45,088 nucleotides of DNA from Verrucomicrobiales bacterium (GTDB taxonomy: Bacteria > Verrucomicrobiota > Verrucomicrobiia > Verrucomicrobiales > DEV007). Shown here piece after piece: positions 1 to 8,110 of the stretch. Position numbers and translations under genes: made by a program. Positions within the stretch are counted from its first letter, which is position 1. Each line of letters begins with the position of its first letter. The stretch lies in assembly GCA_018058245.1 (NCBI GenBank), contig JAGPCC010000006.1, positions 1 through 45,088 on the forward strand, given 5' to 3'. The notes below the pieces were generated by a model. The model made no database searches. It had not been told where the DNA came from and was given only the letters and a program-made list of their open reading frames with translations.

Positions 1-45
1 GTTACGATAGCGCACCGGGTTTCCGTGGTTCTGAAGAATGGAAAA

Positions 46-783
46 TCAATAGTCTCCGCGATTCTTCCCGACACTGTCGTCTGTCCACCAGTAAAGGATC
101 CGGCCGCAGTTTTCGCAGTGAGCGAGCCCGTTTTCCGCTTTGACCTCTACGACAGTCGCACGCACCACCTTCATGTGGCAGCCTTGGCATACTTCATCGA
201 CCAGCCCGACCACTGCCATGCCGTTTTTTGATTTAAAAAGGCGATTGTAGTTGTCGATGACCTCCTCTTCGACCGCTTCGGCGTGTTTCGCCCGTTCTGC
301 CAGTTCGTTGTCCCGATCAGATTTCAGTTTTTTGGCCAGATCCGCGAGATCTTCGATCTCTTCCACCACGGCGGTTTCACTTTCTACAAGTTTTGCGCGA
401 ACTACATCGAGAATCTTTTTTTGTCCGTCAGCTTTTTCCATCAAGATCATTTCCCGATCTTCGAGTTCGCTAATTTCTGCCGTGTAACGTTCGATTTCCT
501 TTCCCATTCGTTGGAACTCTTCGTTCTTGCGGGTCTCAAACTGCTGGACTTTCAGCTTCCCGATGGAATCCCGACGAGTTGCGACGTCGATTTCGAGATT
601 TTTAATCGCAACCTCGGTGTGCTGCATTTCCAACTTCGCCGCTTCGACCGATTCCGTATCTGCGATGAGTCGCTCTCGGATGTCTTTTTCCTCAATCGGT
701 ATTCCACTCAGCTCCTTGTCGATGGATTTGACCTTTTGATCGTGGTGCTGGACACGGAGGAGCTTCTCGACTTCGGGTAACAT
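46..783 (-). CDS. Coiled-coil C4 zinc-ribbon protein
   Basis: A 245-residue cytoplasmic protein. Residues 1-190 are rich in Lys, Glu, Leu and Arg with heptad-like spacing, which indicates a long antiparallel coiled coil. The C-terminus carries two CxxC knuckles, CQGC near residue 203 and CENC near residue 228, forming a C4 zinc ribbon (zf-RING_7 type). This architecture is widespread in bacteria and is thought to bind nucleic acid, but no reaction is known. The start is the ATG at 783, and the first residues (MLPEVEKLLR) match the usual start of the family. The stop TGA is at 46-48. The gene lies 54 bases downstream of the DUF1802 gene on the same strand, so the two may be cotranscribed. Family assignment is confident; function is open. 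Confidence 0.88.
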   Translation of the reverse strand: MLPEVEKLLRVQHHDQKVKSIDKELSGIPIEEKDIRERLIADTESVEAAKLEMQHTEVAIKNLEIDVATRRDSIGKLKVQQFETRKNEEFQRMGKEIERYTAEISELEDREMILMEKADGQKKILDVVRAKLVESETAVVEEIEDLADLAKKLKSDRDNELAERAKHAEAVEEEVIDNYNRLFKSKNGMAVVGLVDEVCQGCHMKVVRATVVEVKAENGLAHCENCGRILYWWTDDSVGKNRGDY

Positions 784-837
784 GATAGTGGGGAGAAAAA
801 TCTTCTTATGAAACCGTACCGAGAGGCATTTGCCAAT

Positions 838-1425
838 CTAAATCAACCATTCAGGCGTTCCGCAACGATTCGTAACTTTACGACCCGTTTTGAGCCGATC
901 AAACCATCCTCCCCCTTCCTCTGACGGAAGACCAAACCAGGAACGGCATCCACCGAAAGTTTTTCGATTCACTAAAATCCAAGGATCGGTCAGATGGACT
1001 GCCTCCACGATCGCATAGGAAATGCCAGGTTCATCACCCCATTCGAACCGTTCGCGGATGATTTCCTCGTTCCAGATATGGTAGGGTGCAAGTCGTTGCA
1101 CTTCCTTCCAATCGGTTAGTCTGCCCGTAGCTTTTGTCTCGACATAAACGGAGAAAACGACATCGGCACCTTCTTCTTCCGAATTCAAAGAGGTCGGGAG
1201 GATTCGAAGAGAGCCGTCGGGGAGCGGTTTGACCTGCTGTGCCTGCTCGTGAAAGAGACTCGGATACAGAAAAAAGCGATCATGAAGCCACTGAAATCCC
1301 GCTTTTCCCTCAGAGATTCCCCCTTTTCGCAAGATCACAGATTGTTCGCCTGAGGCGATTGCTTCGGCCACCAATTGCCATTCTTTGAATGCTACCGGCC
1401 GCCATTCGGGATCAAAAGGACTCAT
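838..1425 (-). CDS. DUF1802 family protein
   Basis: A 195-residue protein recognisable as DUF1802: the opening PEWRPVAFKEWQLVAEAI, then SVILRKGGISE and a downstream FFLYPSLFHEQ. DUF1802 proteins are small cytoplasmic proteins of unknown function, common in cyanobacteria and the PVC group. The open frame extends upstream to 1617, but that part would run through tRNA-His, so the start must be internal. Two in-frame ATGs are at 1425 and 1431. The first is chosen because it puts the conserved domain at the N-terminus; no strong ribosome site decides between them. The gene ends with TAG at 838-840, 54 bases before the zinc-ribbon gene. It may be a regulator or nuclease-like protein, but nothing visible proves either. 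Confidence 0.8.
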   Translation of the reverse strand: MSPFDPEWRPVAFKEWQLVAEAIASGEQSVILRKGGISEGKAGFQWLHDRFFLYPSLFHEQAQQVKPLPDGSLRILPTSLNSEEEGADVVFSVYVETKATGRLTDWKEVQRLAPYHIWNEEIIRERFEWGDEPGISYAIVEAVHLTDPWILVNRKTFGGCRSWFGLPSEEGGGWFDRLKTGRKVTNRCGTPEWLI

Positions 1426-1559
1426 GCTCATTCTTGTCGAGGTTCCGGCAAAATGGTCGAATTTGCAAGGAGTCCTCATTTTCCGGTGGAAAAGGAACCC
1501 AATTGCTCTACTTTCCCGACTCTGCTCGGTCTGGCCTTCGGGTTTGCCGATCTCGAAAT

Positions 1560-1635
1560 GGTGGCTGTAGCTCAGTGGTAGAGCCCCGGATTGTGATTCC
1601 GGTTGTCGCGGGTTCAAGCCCCGTCAGCCACCCCA
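1560..1635 (+). tRNA. tRNA-His (GTG anticodon)
   Basis: The cloverleaf folds cleanly. The acceptor stem GTGGCTG (1561-1567) pairs with CAGCCAC (1625-1631). The anticodon stem CCGGA/TCCGG holds the loop TTGTGAT, which gives anticodon GTG, and the T-arm contains GGTTCAAGCC. A G at 1560 can pair with the C at 1632, which is the extra -1 guanosine that marks tRNA-His. A CCA tail is encoded at 1633-1635. The gene stands alone between the DUF1802 gene and rnc. Confidence 0.95.
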
Positions 1636-1718
1636 TTTCAACTTTTTCTCTTACAAGTCTCCGAAAAGTCTTCATTCGAGACGAGGAATCCACCGGATTA
1701 AACAATCATCCTTTTGTT

Positions 1719-2438
1719 ATGGATCCAATTGAGGAAAAAATTGGCTATCAGTTCATGGATCCAGCGTTGCTCCTCGAAGCACTCACTCATCCGAGCCTCG
1801 CCTACGAGACAAAACGAAGTCAGGCGGACAACCAACGCCTTGAGTATCTCGGTGACGCCGTCATCCAGCTCATCTTCACGGATGAACTATTCCGGCGTTT
1901 TCCACAACAAGCGGAAGGGCAACTCACCAAAATCCGTAGCCGCCTCGTCTCCCGCGAAGCCCTCTGCGCCTTCGCGAATGAGATCGAATTAGGAAAATAT
2001 CTTCGTCTCGGAAAAGGCGAACTTTCCAACGGCGGACGGGAACGGCCTTCCAATCTCGCCGATGCCTTTGAAGCACTCCTCGGGGCCATTTACATCGACC
2101 GTGGATTCATCGCCGCTCGAACCTTCCTCTTCGACAATCTCAGTCATCTCATCGACCCCATCTTTGCCCAACCGGAAGAAATCAATCCGAAAGGTCAATT
2201 GCAGGAAATCCTCCAAGCAATCACTCCCGCGAGTCCGACCTATCGCATCATCGGTCAAGAAGGACCAGATCATCTCAAAATCTTCCTCTCCGAAGTAAAA
2301 TGGGAAGGCATCACCCTAGGAAATGGATCTGGCAACAGCAAAAAAGAGGCAGAAACCGCTGCTGCTGTGGAAGCCCTTCGTGATCAAAAATGGGAGAAAG
2401 AAACACCCGTTTCGGCCCCTGAAAAACTCTGTGAATAA
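1719..2438 (+). CDS. rnc: Ribonuclease III
   Basis: A 239-residue double-strand-specific RNA endonuclease that processes rRNA and mRNA precursors in the cytoplasm. The catalytic domain (about 1-150) carries the family signature RLEYLGDAV with the catalytic acidic residues, and a second acidic cluster DAFEALLGAIYID. The C-terminal double-stranded RNA-binding domain (about 155-225) has NPKGQLQEILQ and the terminal helix GNSKKEAETAAAVEAL. Length is close to the family norm of about 225-250. The open frame reaches back to 1389 through tRNA-His, so the ATG at 1719 is taken as the start; it gives the expected MDPIEEKIGY opening. No Shine-Dalgarno sequence is visible. About 190 bases without a recognisable feature follow. 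Confidence 0.97.
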   Translation: MDPIEEKIGYQFMDPALLLEALTHPSLAYETKRSQADNQRLEYLGDAVIQLIFTDELFRRFPQQAEGQLTKIRSRLVSREALCAFANEIELGKYLRLGKGELSNGGRERPSNLADAFEALLGAIYIDRGFIAARTFLFDNLSHLIDPIFAQPEEINPKGQLQEILQAITPASPTYRIIGQEGPDHLKIFLSEVKWEGITLGNGSGNSKKEAETAAAVEALRDQKWEKETPVSAPEKLCE

Positions 2439-2628
2439 CCTGCGAAGAAGCGGGGACAAATCCCAACAACTCGAAGTTATTCTCCCACAGTGAGAGATAT
2501 GACACGGGTTTACGCCACTCTTTTCACATTTCAAGATCCTACGTGATCCATTTAGATAGAGTGACTTATGGCCAAGTTTCACAGTTATTCACGACTAGAA
2601 GAAGATAAAACCCTTTCCTAAAAAATAA

Positions 2629-3636
2629 TTATCTTCTAAGAGCGTGTGGATAACTTTCAAAACTGATCGCGGCAAGCACCTCAGACACTTTGATTCCCGC
2701 TAGAGAATAATCGGGAGATTGGAGCGTTTTCATCTTCGACGAGACCGGTGCCCAGATTCCAGGACAAGTCGGACCAAAAAGCAAAAGTCCGGGCGCACCG
2801 GCACTTGCCGCGAGATGAGAGATCCCACTATCGTGCCCCAAATAGAAATCGACCTTGCGATACACCGCCGCAAGATCGGGGAGGGAAAAACCATGGAGAT
2901 GCCGATACGGGACCGTAGAGCCATTCAGGAGGGCGAGAAACTCTCCGATGACCGATTCCTCTGCTTCGCCACTGGTGATCAAAAAACGCGTCTCAGGAGC
3001 TTTTCGATGGATTTCCTGAAGAACCTGCACCCAGGATTCAAAGCTCCAGTTCTTTTTCGGACTGCCACTTCCAGGATGGAGAGCAATGATTGCTCCTGAT
3101 TCGGAATCGGAAACAAGTCTCTCCCGAGGGTAATCGCCAGGATAATCGAGATCGAGGGTTACATCGCTCAGAAAGAGGGCAAGCTGTTCCAGAGGACGTG
3201 CAAATTGAACTGCTGCTGGAATGTGTGGTTCGCTTTCGTCGGGTCGAAAAGGACAAGTCACGAGTGTTTTGACACCTGCTACCGCAAGATTGCCCGCAAA
3301 ATATCCATCCGGATCGTAGAGGTAACTGATCACGACATCAAACCCGGCAAAATAGGCGCACCAATCGGGGTCGAGTTTTGCTCCCGGCGCAAAAAAAGTA
3401 GCGAGACGAGCGTCTTCGATAGATCGGATGCGGTCTGCTAGGATGCGGTCTGCTAGGACGCGGTCTGCTAGGACACGGTCTGCCAGTCTGGCGGCGGTAG
3501 CGAGGCTGGCGATAGCTGGGTAACCCAGAATCTCGATTTCCGTTTCAGGCAAGGTCTCGCGGACGAGTCGGATCGATGGCATCGTGAGGATAAAATCTCC
3601 TACAGCGCCCCCACGAATGAACAGGATTTTTCCCAT
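2629..3636 (-). CDS. Glycosyltransferase family 9 (heptosyltransferase-like)
   Basis: A 335-residue GT9 enzyme of the ADP-heptose:LPS heptosyltransferase fold. It probably transfers a sugar during lipopolysaccharide core or surface-glycan synthesis at the cytoplasmic side of the inner membrane. The N-terminal Rossmann start GKILFIRGGAVGDFILTMPS is typical. The C-terminal half has the conserved sugar-nucleotide site: LHPGSGSPKKNW, then LGHDSGISHLAASAGAPGLLLFGPT. The frame continues upstream to 3744, but the ATG at 3636 (MGKILF) fits the family, and the upstream part overlaps gntK. It starts 8 bases after the gntK stop, so the pair is probably cotranscribed. Residues 51-70 are four copies of LADR(V/I), encoded by a 15-base tandem repeat. 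The exact acceptor sugar cannot be told. Confidence 0.88.
   Translation of the reverse strand: MGKILFIRGGAVGDFILTMPSIRLVRETLPETEIEILGYPAIASLATAARLADRVLADRVLADRILADRIRSIEDARLATFFAPGAKLDPDWCAYFAGFDVVISYLYDPDGYFAGNLAVAGVKTLVTCPFRPDESEPHIPAAVQFARPLEQLALFLSDVTLDLDYPGDYPRERLVSDSESGAIIALHPGSGSPKKNWSFESWVQVLQEIHRKAPETRFLITSGEAEESVIGEFLALLNGSTVPYRHLHGFSLPDLAAVYRKVDFYLGHDSGISHLAASAGAPGLLLFGPTCPGIWAPVSSKMKTLQSPDYSLAGIKVSEVLAAISFESYPHALRR
3426..3485. repeat. Four 15-base tandem repeats inside the GT9 gene
   Basis: Four consecutive 15-base units occur at 3426-3440, 3441-3455, 3456-3470 and 3471-3485. The first two (GGATGCGGTCTGCTA) are identical; the third and fourth differ at one and three positions. 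Each unit encodes LADRV or LADRI on the minus strand, so gain or loss of a unit keeps the reading frame. The location follows the first beta-alpha unit of the N-terminal Rossmann domain. Confidence 0.95.
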
Positions 3637-3643
3637 CGGAGAT

Positions 3644-4147
3644 TTAAAGCGGAAGGAGCCAGTCTCGGATCGATTCGAGGATTTCCTCGGGGGAATCTTC
3701 GATCGAGAGGGTGATGAGTGTCGGCGCGGGAGCAGGTTCCTCAAGGGCAGCGAATTGGCTGCGTAGCAGATCTGAGGTCATGTATTCGTGTTCCCTCGCG
3801 TCCATTCTGCCTTTGATGAGTTCGAAGGAACCGGCGAGATAGATGAGTCGGAAGTCCGAAAAATCGCGGAAAAGATACTCTCGATATTCCTGCTTCAGAG
3901 CAGAGCAGGCGAGAACGGGAGTCTTCCCAAGGGCAATGACCTTCTTCGCCTCATGAACCAGTCTGTCAAACCAAGGCCAACGGTCTTTGTCTTGCAACGG
4001 AATGCCAGCTCCCATTTTGGCTTTGTTTTCCGGTGGGTGAAAGTCGTCTCCTTCCAGAAAAACGCCGCCGATTTCACTGGCGAGACGTTCGGCAATGGTT
4101 GATTTTCCGCATCCGGAGACGCCCATAATAACAAGGAAAGGGTTCAT
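3644..4147 (-). CDS. gntK: Gluconokinase
   Basis: A 167-residue P-loop kinase of the GntK family, which phosphorylates D-gluconate to 6-phosphogluconate with ATP and feeds the pentose phosphate or Entner-Doudoroff route. It shows Walker A GVSGCGKST at about residues 9-17, then FLEGDDFHPPENKAKMGAGIPLQDKDR with the gluconate-site residues, CSALKQEYR, and LAGSFELIKGRMDARE with the lid arginines. Length matches the family (about 160-180). The ATG at 4147 gives the family start MNPFLVIMGVSG. It is followed 8 bases later by the GT9 gene and is divergent from the alcohol dehydrogenase across 112 bases, which must hold both promoters. Confidence 0.93.
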   Translation of the reverse strand: MNPFLVIMGVSGCGKSTIAERLASEIGGVFLEGDDFHPPENKAKMGAGIPLQDKDRWPWFDRLVHEAKKVIALGKTPVLACSALKQEYREYLFRDFSDFRLIYLAGSFELIKGRMDAREHEYMTSDLLRSQFAALEEPAPAPTLITLSIEDSPEEILESIRDWLLPL

Positions 4148-4259
4148 GAATCAGATATCGGCAGAAATTTGAGAAAAAAAGGTTCCATGAGAGCTTGTTT
4201 CAATCGTTTCCCGACCAATCGGCAAAGCGAATGCGTAACGCATCGGAACAATATACGAT

Positions 4260-5267
4260 ATGACCATCAAAGCCTACACTGCAAAATCACCAGCTGGGAA
4301 GTTGGAGCTTTTCGAATATGAACCTGGTGAGTTGGGATCCTCCGAAGTGGAAATCGATGTCGATTATTGTGGCCTCTGCCACAGTGATCTCAGCATGCTC
4401 GGAAATGACTGGAGAATCACTGAATTTCCTTTTGTCCCAGGACACGAAGTCTCGGGTAGAATCGCGGCTCTGGGAGAAAATATTTCTCATCTGAAAATCG
4501 GGCAAAAAGTGGGTCTGGGGTGGTTTGCTTCCAGTTGTGGAGAATGTTTATCGTGTCTTTCTGGTGATCAGCATCTTTGCGCCACTTCCACCGCGACCAT
4601 CGTGCATCGTCCTGGAGGATTCGCGGAAAAAGTGCGAGCGAGTGCCCGGTGGGTGTTTCCTTTGCCCGAGGCTTTGGATCCCGCTGCGGTCGGCCCACTC
4701 TTTTGTGGCGGGATTACCGTTTTTAGTTCCATCATTATTCGTGACGTAAAACCGACTGACCGGGTTGCGGTCATCGGAATCGGCGGACTCGGCCACATGG
4801 CTTTACAGTTTCTTGATAAATGGGGTTGTGAAGTGACCGCTATTTCCACTAATCCCAACAAAGAAGAGGAGGCTCGACGTCTTGGGGCGGATCATTTTAT
4901 CAATTCGAAAAATGGGGACCAACTCGATGCGGCGGCGGATCGTTTCGATTTCATTCTTTCCACGGTGAATGTCGAACTCGAGTGGAGAAAATACATCGCC
5001 GCACTTCGCCCCAAAGGAAAAATACATCTCGTTGGAGCGGCTCCGAAAGTTCAAAGTTCTGTTTTCGCCCTGATCGGGAAGGAAGCCTCCATCGGAGCGT
5101 CCCCTACCGGCAGTCCCTCCAACATTCTTACAATGTTAGAATTTGCTGCCCGGCACGGGATCGCACCAAAGACGGAAATCATGCCGATGTCCGAAATCAA
5201 CCAAGCCTTTGAAAAGTTGGAGAAGGAGAGTCCCTCTCATCGCATTGTTCTACAAAACGATTTTTGA
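4260..5267 (+). CDS. Zinc-dependent NAD(P) alcohol dehydrogenase (YahK/CAD type)
   Basis: A 335-residue medium-chain dehydrogenase that interconverts alcohols and aldehydes with NAD(P). The catalytic zinc ligands appear as CGLCHSD near residue 37 and GHE near residue 62. The structural zinc site is the four-cysteine run CGECLSCLSGDQHLC. The Rossmann domain has VIGIGGLGHMALQFLDKWG with the GxGxxG dinucleotide motif. It belongs with the cinnamyl-alcohol or YahK-like group, and the natural substrate is not evident. The ATG at 4260 gives a family-like MTIKAYTAKSPAG. Its TGA stop (5265-5267) directly abuts the stop of the convergent enolase-superfamily gene, with no spacer. Confidence 0.92.
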   Translation: MTIKAYTAKSPAGKLELFEYEPGELGSSEVEIDVDYCGLCHSDLSMLGNDWRITEFPFVPGHEVSGRIAALGENISHLKIGQKVGLGWFASSCGECLSCLSGDQHLCATSTATIVHRPGGFAEKVRASARWVFPLPEALDPAAVGPLFCGGITVFSSIIIRDVKPTDRVAVIGIGGLGHMALQFLDKWGCEVTAISTNPNKEEEARRLGADHFINSKNGDQLDAAADRFDFILSTVNVELEWRKYIAALRPKGKIHLVGAAPKVQSSVFALIGKEASIGASPTGSPSNILTMLEFAARHGIAPKTEIMPMSEINQAFEKLEKESPSHRIVLQNDF

Positions 5268-6665
5268 TCATCCAAAAACGGCGTCGGGGAGTTCCCTTTG
5301 GATCTCGTCGACGCGGTACCCAAAACCGGGACCAGACAGGGTTGACCCGTCGAGGATACCCTGTTGCCTGCGGTAAAGTCCTGGGTGGATCTTCCGCTCT
5401 GGAGCGCTTGCTTCGGGGTAGAATTGCATCGCATTAGATTCCACTCCCATGATAGTTCCGGCATGGGCTGCGAGGAGAAAATGGGGAACCTGGGCGAGCA
5501 TGGGATTGGTCAGATCCTGCACCATCAAAGTCATCCCATGAGCTTTTGCCCAGCAGAGGCTGAGGAGGGCACCGGTCTGAGTTTTGCACGTTTTCAGAGC
5601 AACTCCAGTCCAGCCAAGTTCCCGGCCGAGTCGCACATATCTCCAGTCGTGCGCACTCTCATCCATGAAGAGGGGTTTCCGTGCACTAACACTGCGCACG
5701 TCGATGCGATTTGCTTCCAGGTCATAAGGAAATGGTTGTTCCACGTAAAGAATTTTTTGATAAGTGACAGGTTCTTCGAGGATGAGTCGGTCGAGAATGT
5801 CATTCACATAAGTCGGGTCTGTCACAGTGCAATTGAAGTCTGTAGTGAGCCACGTCACCCCTGTTTCTCGGGAAATGCGGCCGATCTTTGCAAGGCGGTC
5901 GTAATCCCAGGTCGCGTCATTGCCACGCAACTTTACCTTGAGACAATCGAGTCCGTCTTCGCGAATCCAGTTGATGAGCGTGGTCGGATATCCGTCCTGC
6001 GGTTCACTCCCGGTAAGTTCGTCTTCACTGAGTGGATCTAGCCCGCCCACGAGATGCCAAACAGGAACTTTGAGAGAAGGTTTTGCCACGAGAAAATCGG
6101 CAGGATATTTCCCCTCGAAGGAAGTCGCACCGGCGAGTGGTTCGAGAAAGTCAGCGAGCGTCCGGGAGAGAAATTCCCCGTTGTACGTCTCATATACGGG
6201 TCGGTCGTGGAGTTTCCCATAGGCATCGTGGATCGCAATGTCAAAGAGGGAAAAACAAACGAGTGCGGCAAGGTGTGGCAGAGCAGCTTCCGGGGCGCGA
6301 TATGTATTAAAATCATCCTGCAAGCGATGCAGTTGGTGTTCTATGAAATCATACCCCAGCTCCATGGCGTGGCCTGATTCGGTCCACTGATTGAGAGTTT
6401 TTGCGATGAGGATGGTGAAGTCCTTCATTGCGGTGTGACGCTCTTCGTAGTCAATCGATGAAGGCCAGACCCAACCGACCGAGAGTGGTGTCTCCCCCCA
6501 ACCGGTGGCGGTTTTTCCTGCATGACCCTCAACCACGACCCGAGCGCGGGCACAGGTGACAGAGCTGAGCACCTGATTGCCGAATTTGAGAGGGACTCGC
6601 ATCTCCACAGGGAGAAAGTGCAGGCTGACTTCTCGAAGGACGATATTTTTACTGGAGGATGACAT
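5268..6665 (-). CDS. Enolase-superfamily (mandelate racemase/muconate lactonizing-like) enzyme
   Basis: A 465-residue protein with a capping domain and a modified TIM barrel. The expected metal and base positions are seen in order: the KVK motif in LDCLKVKLRGND, the metal-ligand segment WLTTDFNC, the second ligand in YVEQPFPYD, the third in LFMDESAHDW, and a late lysine in VALKTCKTQTGAL. The family abstracts a proton alpha to a carboxylate to racemise, epimerise or eliminate. The substrate here is unknown. The protein is longer than the usual 350-400 residues, mainly in the N-terminal cap. The start is the ATG at 6665. It lies 18 bases downstream of the M24 peptidase on the same strand, which suggests cotranscription and possibly a role in peptide or amino-acid breakdown. 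Confidence 0.85.
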   Translation of the reverse strand: MSSSSKNIVLREVSLHFLPVEMRVPLKFGNQVLSSVTCARARVVVEGHAGKTATGWGETPLSVGWVWPSSIDYEERHTAMKDFTILIAKTLNQWTESGHAMELGYDFIEHQLHRLQDDFNTYRAPEAALPHLAALVCFSLFDIAIHDAYGKLHDRPVYETYNGEFLSRTLADFLEPLAGATSFEGKYPADFLVAKPSLKVPVWHLVGGLDPLSEDELTGSEPQDGYPTTLINWIREDGLDCLKVKLRGNDATWDYDRLAKIGRISRETGVTWLTTDFNCTVTDPTYVNDILDRLILEEPVTYQKILYVEQPFPYDLEANRIDVRSVSARKPLFMDESAHDWRYVRLGRELGWTGVALKTCKTQTGALLSLCWAKAHGMTLMVQDLTNPMLAQVPHFLLAAHAGTIMGVESNAMQFYPEASAPERKIHPGLYRRQQGILDGSTLSGPGFGYRVDEIQRELPDAVFG

Positions 6666-6683
6666 AGTGATTTTCGATTCTTG

Positions 6684-8006
6684 TCAGGCCTTTGCGGCCA
6701 TGAGAGATTCAATCTCCTCTGCTTCGATTGGAATCGAAGCCATGAGGTCGATGTTGCCGCTTTTTTTGACAATGATATCGTTTTCGAGGCGAATGCCAAA
6801 CCCTTCCTCAGGGAGATAGATGCCCGGTTCTACCGTCACGATCATGTCTTCGACAAAGACCGTTTCTGCCGGTGCAACATCGTGTACGTCGAGCCCGAGA
6901 CTGTGAGAGACGCCGTGCATAAAGTACCTGCGATAGGCTCGTTTTTCCTCGGCTAGGTTTTCGGTGGATCGTTCTTTTGCAACTACTTGAGCGTCGATCA
7001 AACCGAGAGAAATGAGTTCGTCCTCCATCGCCCGGGCGACTTCGGGATGGTATTCCTTGCGCAAATGTTTCCCTGGGACGATCAGCGAATCAATGCAGAG
7101 ACGGAGGATGCGGAGGACTGCGTCGTAGACGGCTCGCTGCCGGGGGGAAAACTTCCCGTTCACGGGAATCGTGCGAGTGAGATCCGAGTTGTAGTTTGCG
7201 TATTCCGCCGCCACATCCATGAGGAGGAGGTCCCCGTCGCGGCAGACTTGATCGTTGGAAATGTAATGCAGAATATTCGCATTACCACCCGAGGCAATAA
7301 TGGGCTGATAGGCAAATCCCCGTGATCCGTGGCGGACGAACTCGTGCAGGAACTCCGCTTCGATCTCATACTCGAAGATACCGGGGCGGACGAATTTCAA
7401 AACCCGATCAAACCCCTTTGCGGTGATCTCACAGGCTGTAGCGGTCAGAGCGATTTCTTCCGTTTCTTTGACAACACGGAGACCATGCATCAGCGGAGCG
7501 ACCCGGCAATAGCGATGATCAGGGTAGAGATCCTGACAATGACGCCGAAAGCGGTCGTCGAGGCTGAAATTTACCGGGCTACCGGAACGGGAATGTTCAT
7601 TGTGGTTCAGATAGACTGTATCCACGATCCGCATCACTCGCCGGAGGATGGCCTCGAATTCGCTCGTCCATCGGACGGTCGAGATGCCCGAAAGTTCCTC
7701 GGCTTCCGTTCGAGTGACCTTGTGTCCCTCCCAGATTGCGATCAGGTCAGAGGTTTCCCGCACAAAGAGCACCTCCCGGAGTGCAGGATCGGGGTGACCG
7801 GGTGCGAGGAGCAAGATCGTCTCCTCCTGATCGATCCCGCTCAGGTAAAAGAGGTCGGAACTTTGGAGAAAGGGCATCGTGCCATCCGCACTGCGCCAGG
7901 GGAGATCGGCAGAATGGAAAACAGCAATCGAGTTCTCCGGCAGCAAGGTGATGAGCTTCAGGCGGTTTTTACGAAATAAGGCCGAAGGGATTTCGTGGTA
8001 TTTCAT
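6684..8006 (-). CDS. Xaa-Pro aminopeptidase (M24B)
   Basis: A 440-residue metallo-aminopeptidase that removes N-terminal residues ahead of proline in the cytoplasm. An AMP_N domain (about 1-150) precedes the pita-bread catalytic domain. The five metal ligands are recognisable in order: two Asp in LLLMDVAAEYANYNSDLTRT, His in HGVSHSLGLDVHD, Glu in VTVEPGIYLPEEG, and Glu in FGIRLENDIIV. Length matches the PepP group (about 440). The ATG at 8006 gives MKYHEIPSALFRKNR, which is usual for this family. The gene heads a likely two-gene unit with the enolase-superfamily enzyme and diverges from the NtrC-type regulator across about 100 bases. Confidence 0.94.
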   Translation of the reverse strand: MKYHEIPSALFRKNRLKLITLLPENSIAVFHSADLPWRSADGTMPFLQSSDLFYLSGIDQEETILLLAPGHPDPALREVLFVRETSDLIAIWEGHKVTRTEAEELSGISTVRWTSEFEAILRRVMRIVDTVYLNHNEHSRSGSPVNFSLDDRFRRHCQDLYPDHRYCRVAPLMHGLRVVKETEEIALTATACEITAKGFDRVLKFVRPGIFEYEIEAEFLHEFVRHGSRGFAYQPIIASGGNANILHYISNDQVCRDGDLLLMDVAAEYANYNSDLTRTIPVNGKFSPRQRAVYDAVLRILRLCIDSLIVPGKHLRKEYHPEVARAMEDELISLGLIDAQVVAKERSTENLAEEKRAYRRYFMHGVSHSLGLDVHDVAPAETVFVEDMIVTVEPGIYLPEEGFGIRLENDIIVKKSGNIDLMASIPIEAEEIESLMAAKA

Positions 8007-8110
8007 GGGAGAAAATGTAGCGGGAAACTCGGGAGGATTGTGTTACTGTCGGCACCGGAAGCGCCGGGAACCGCAGGAACAGTTCTTGGCGCATTTTGAT
8101 TCAACCCTAT

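Noticed and set aside
1-45. End of an RNA gene such as rnpB beside the zinc-ribbon gene
   Set aside because: Only 45 bases are visible and the conserved RNase P core could not be matched on either strand.
1389-1718. N-terminal extension of ribonuclease III
   Set aside because: The extension would run through tRNA-His and has no conserved sequence; the ATG at 1719 gives a normal-length protein.
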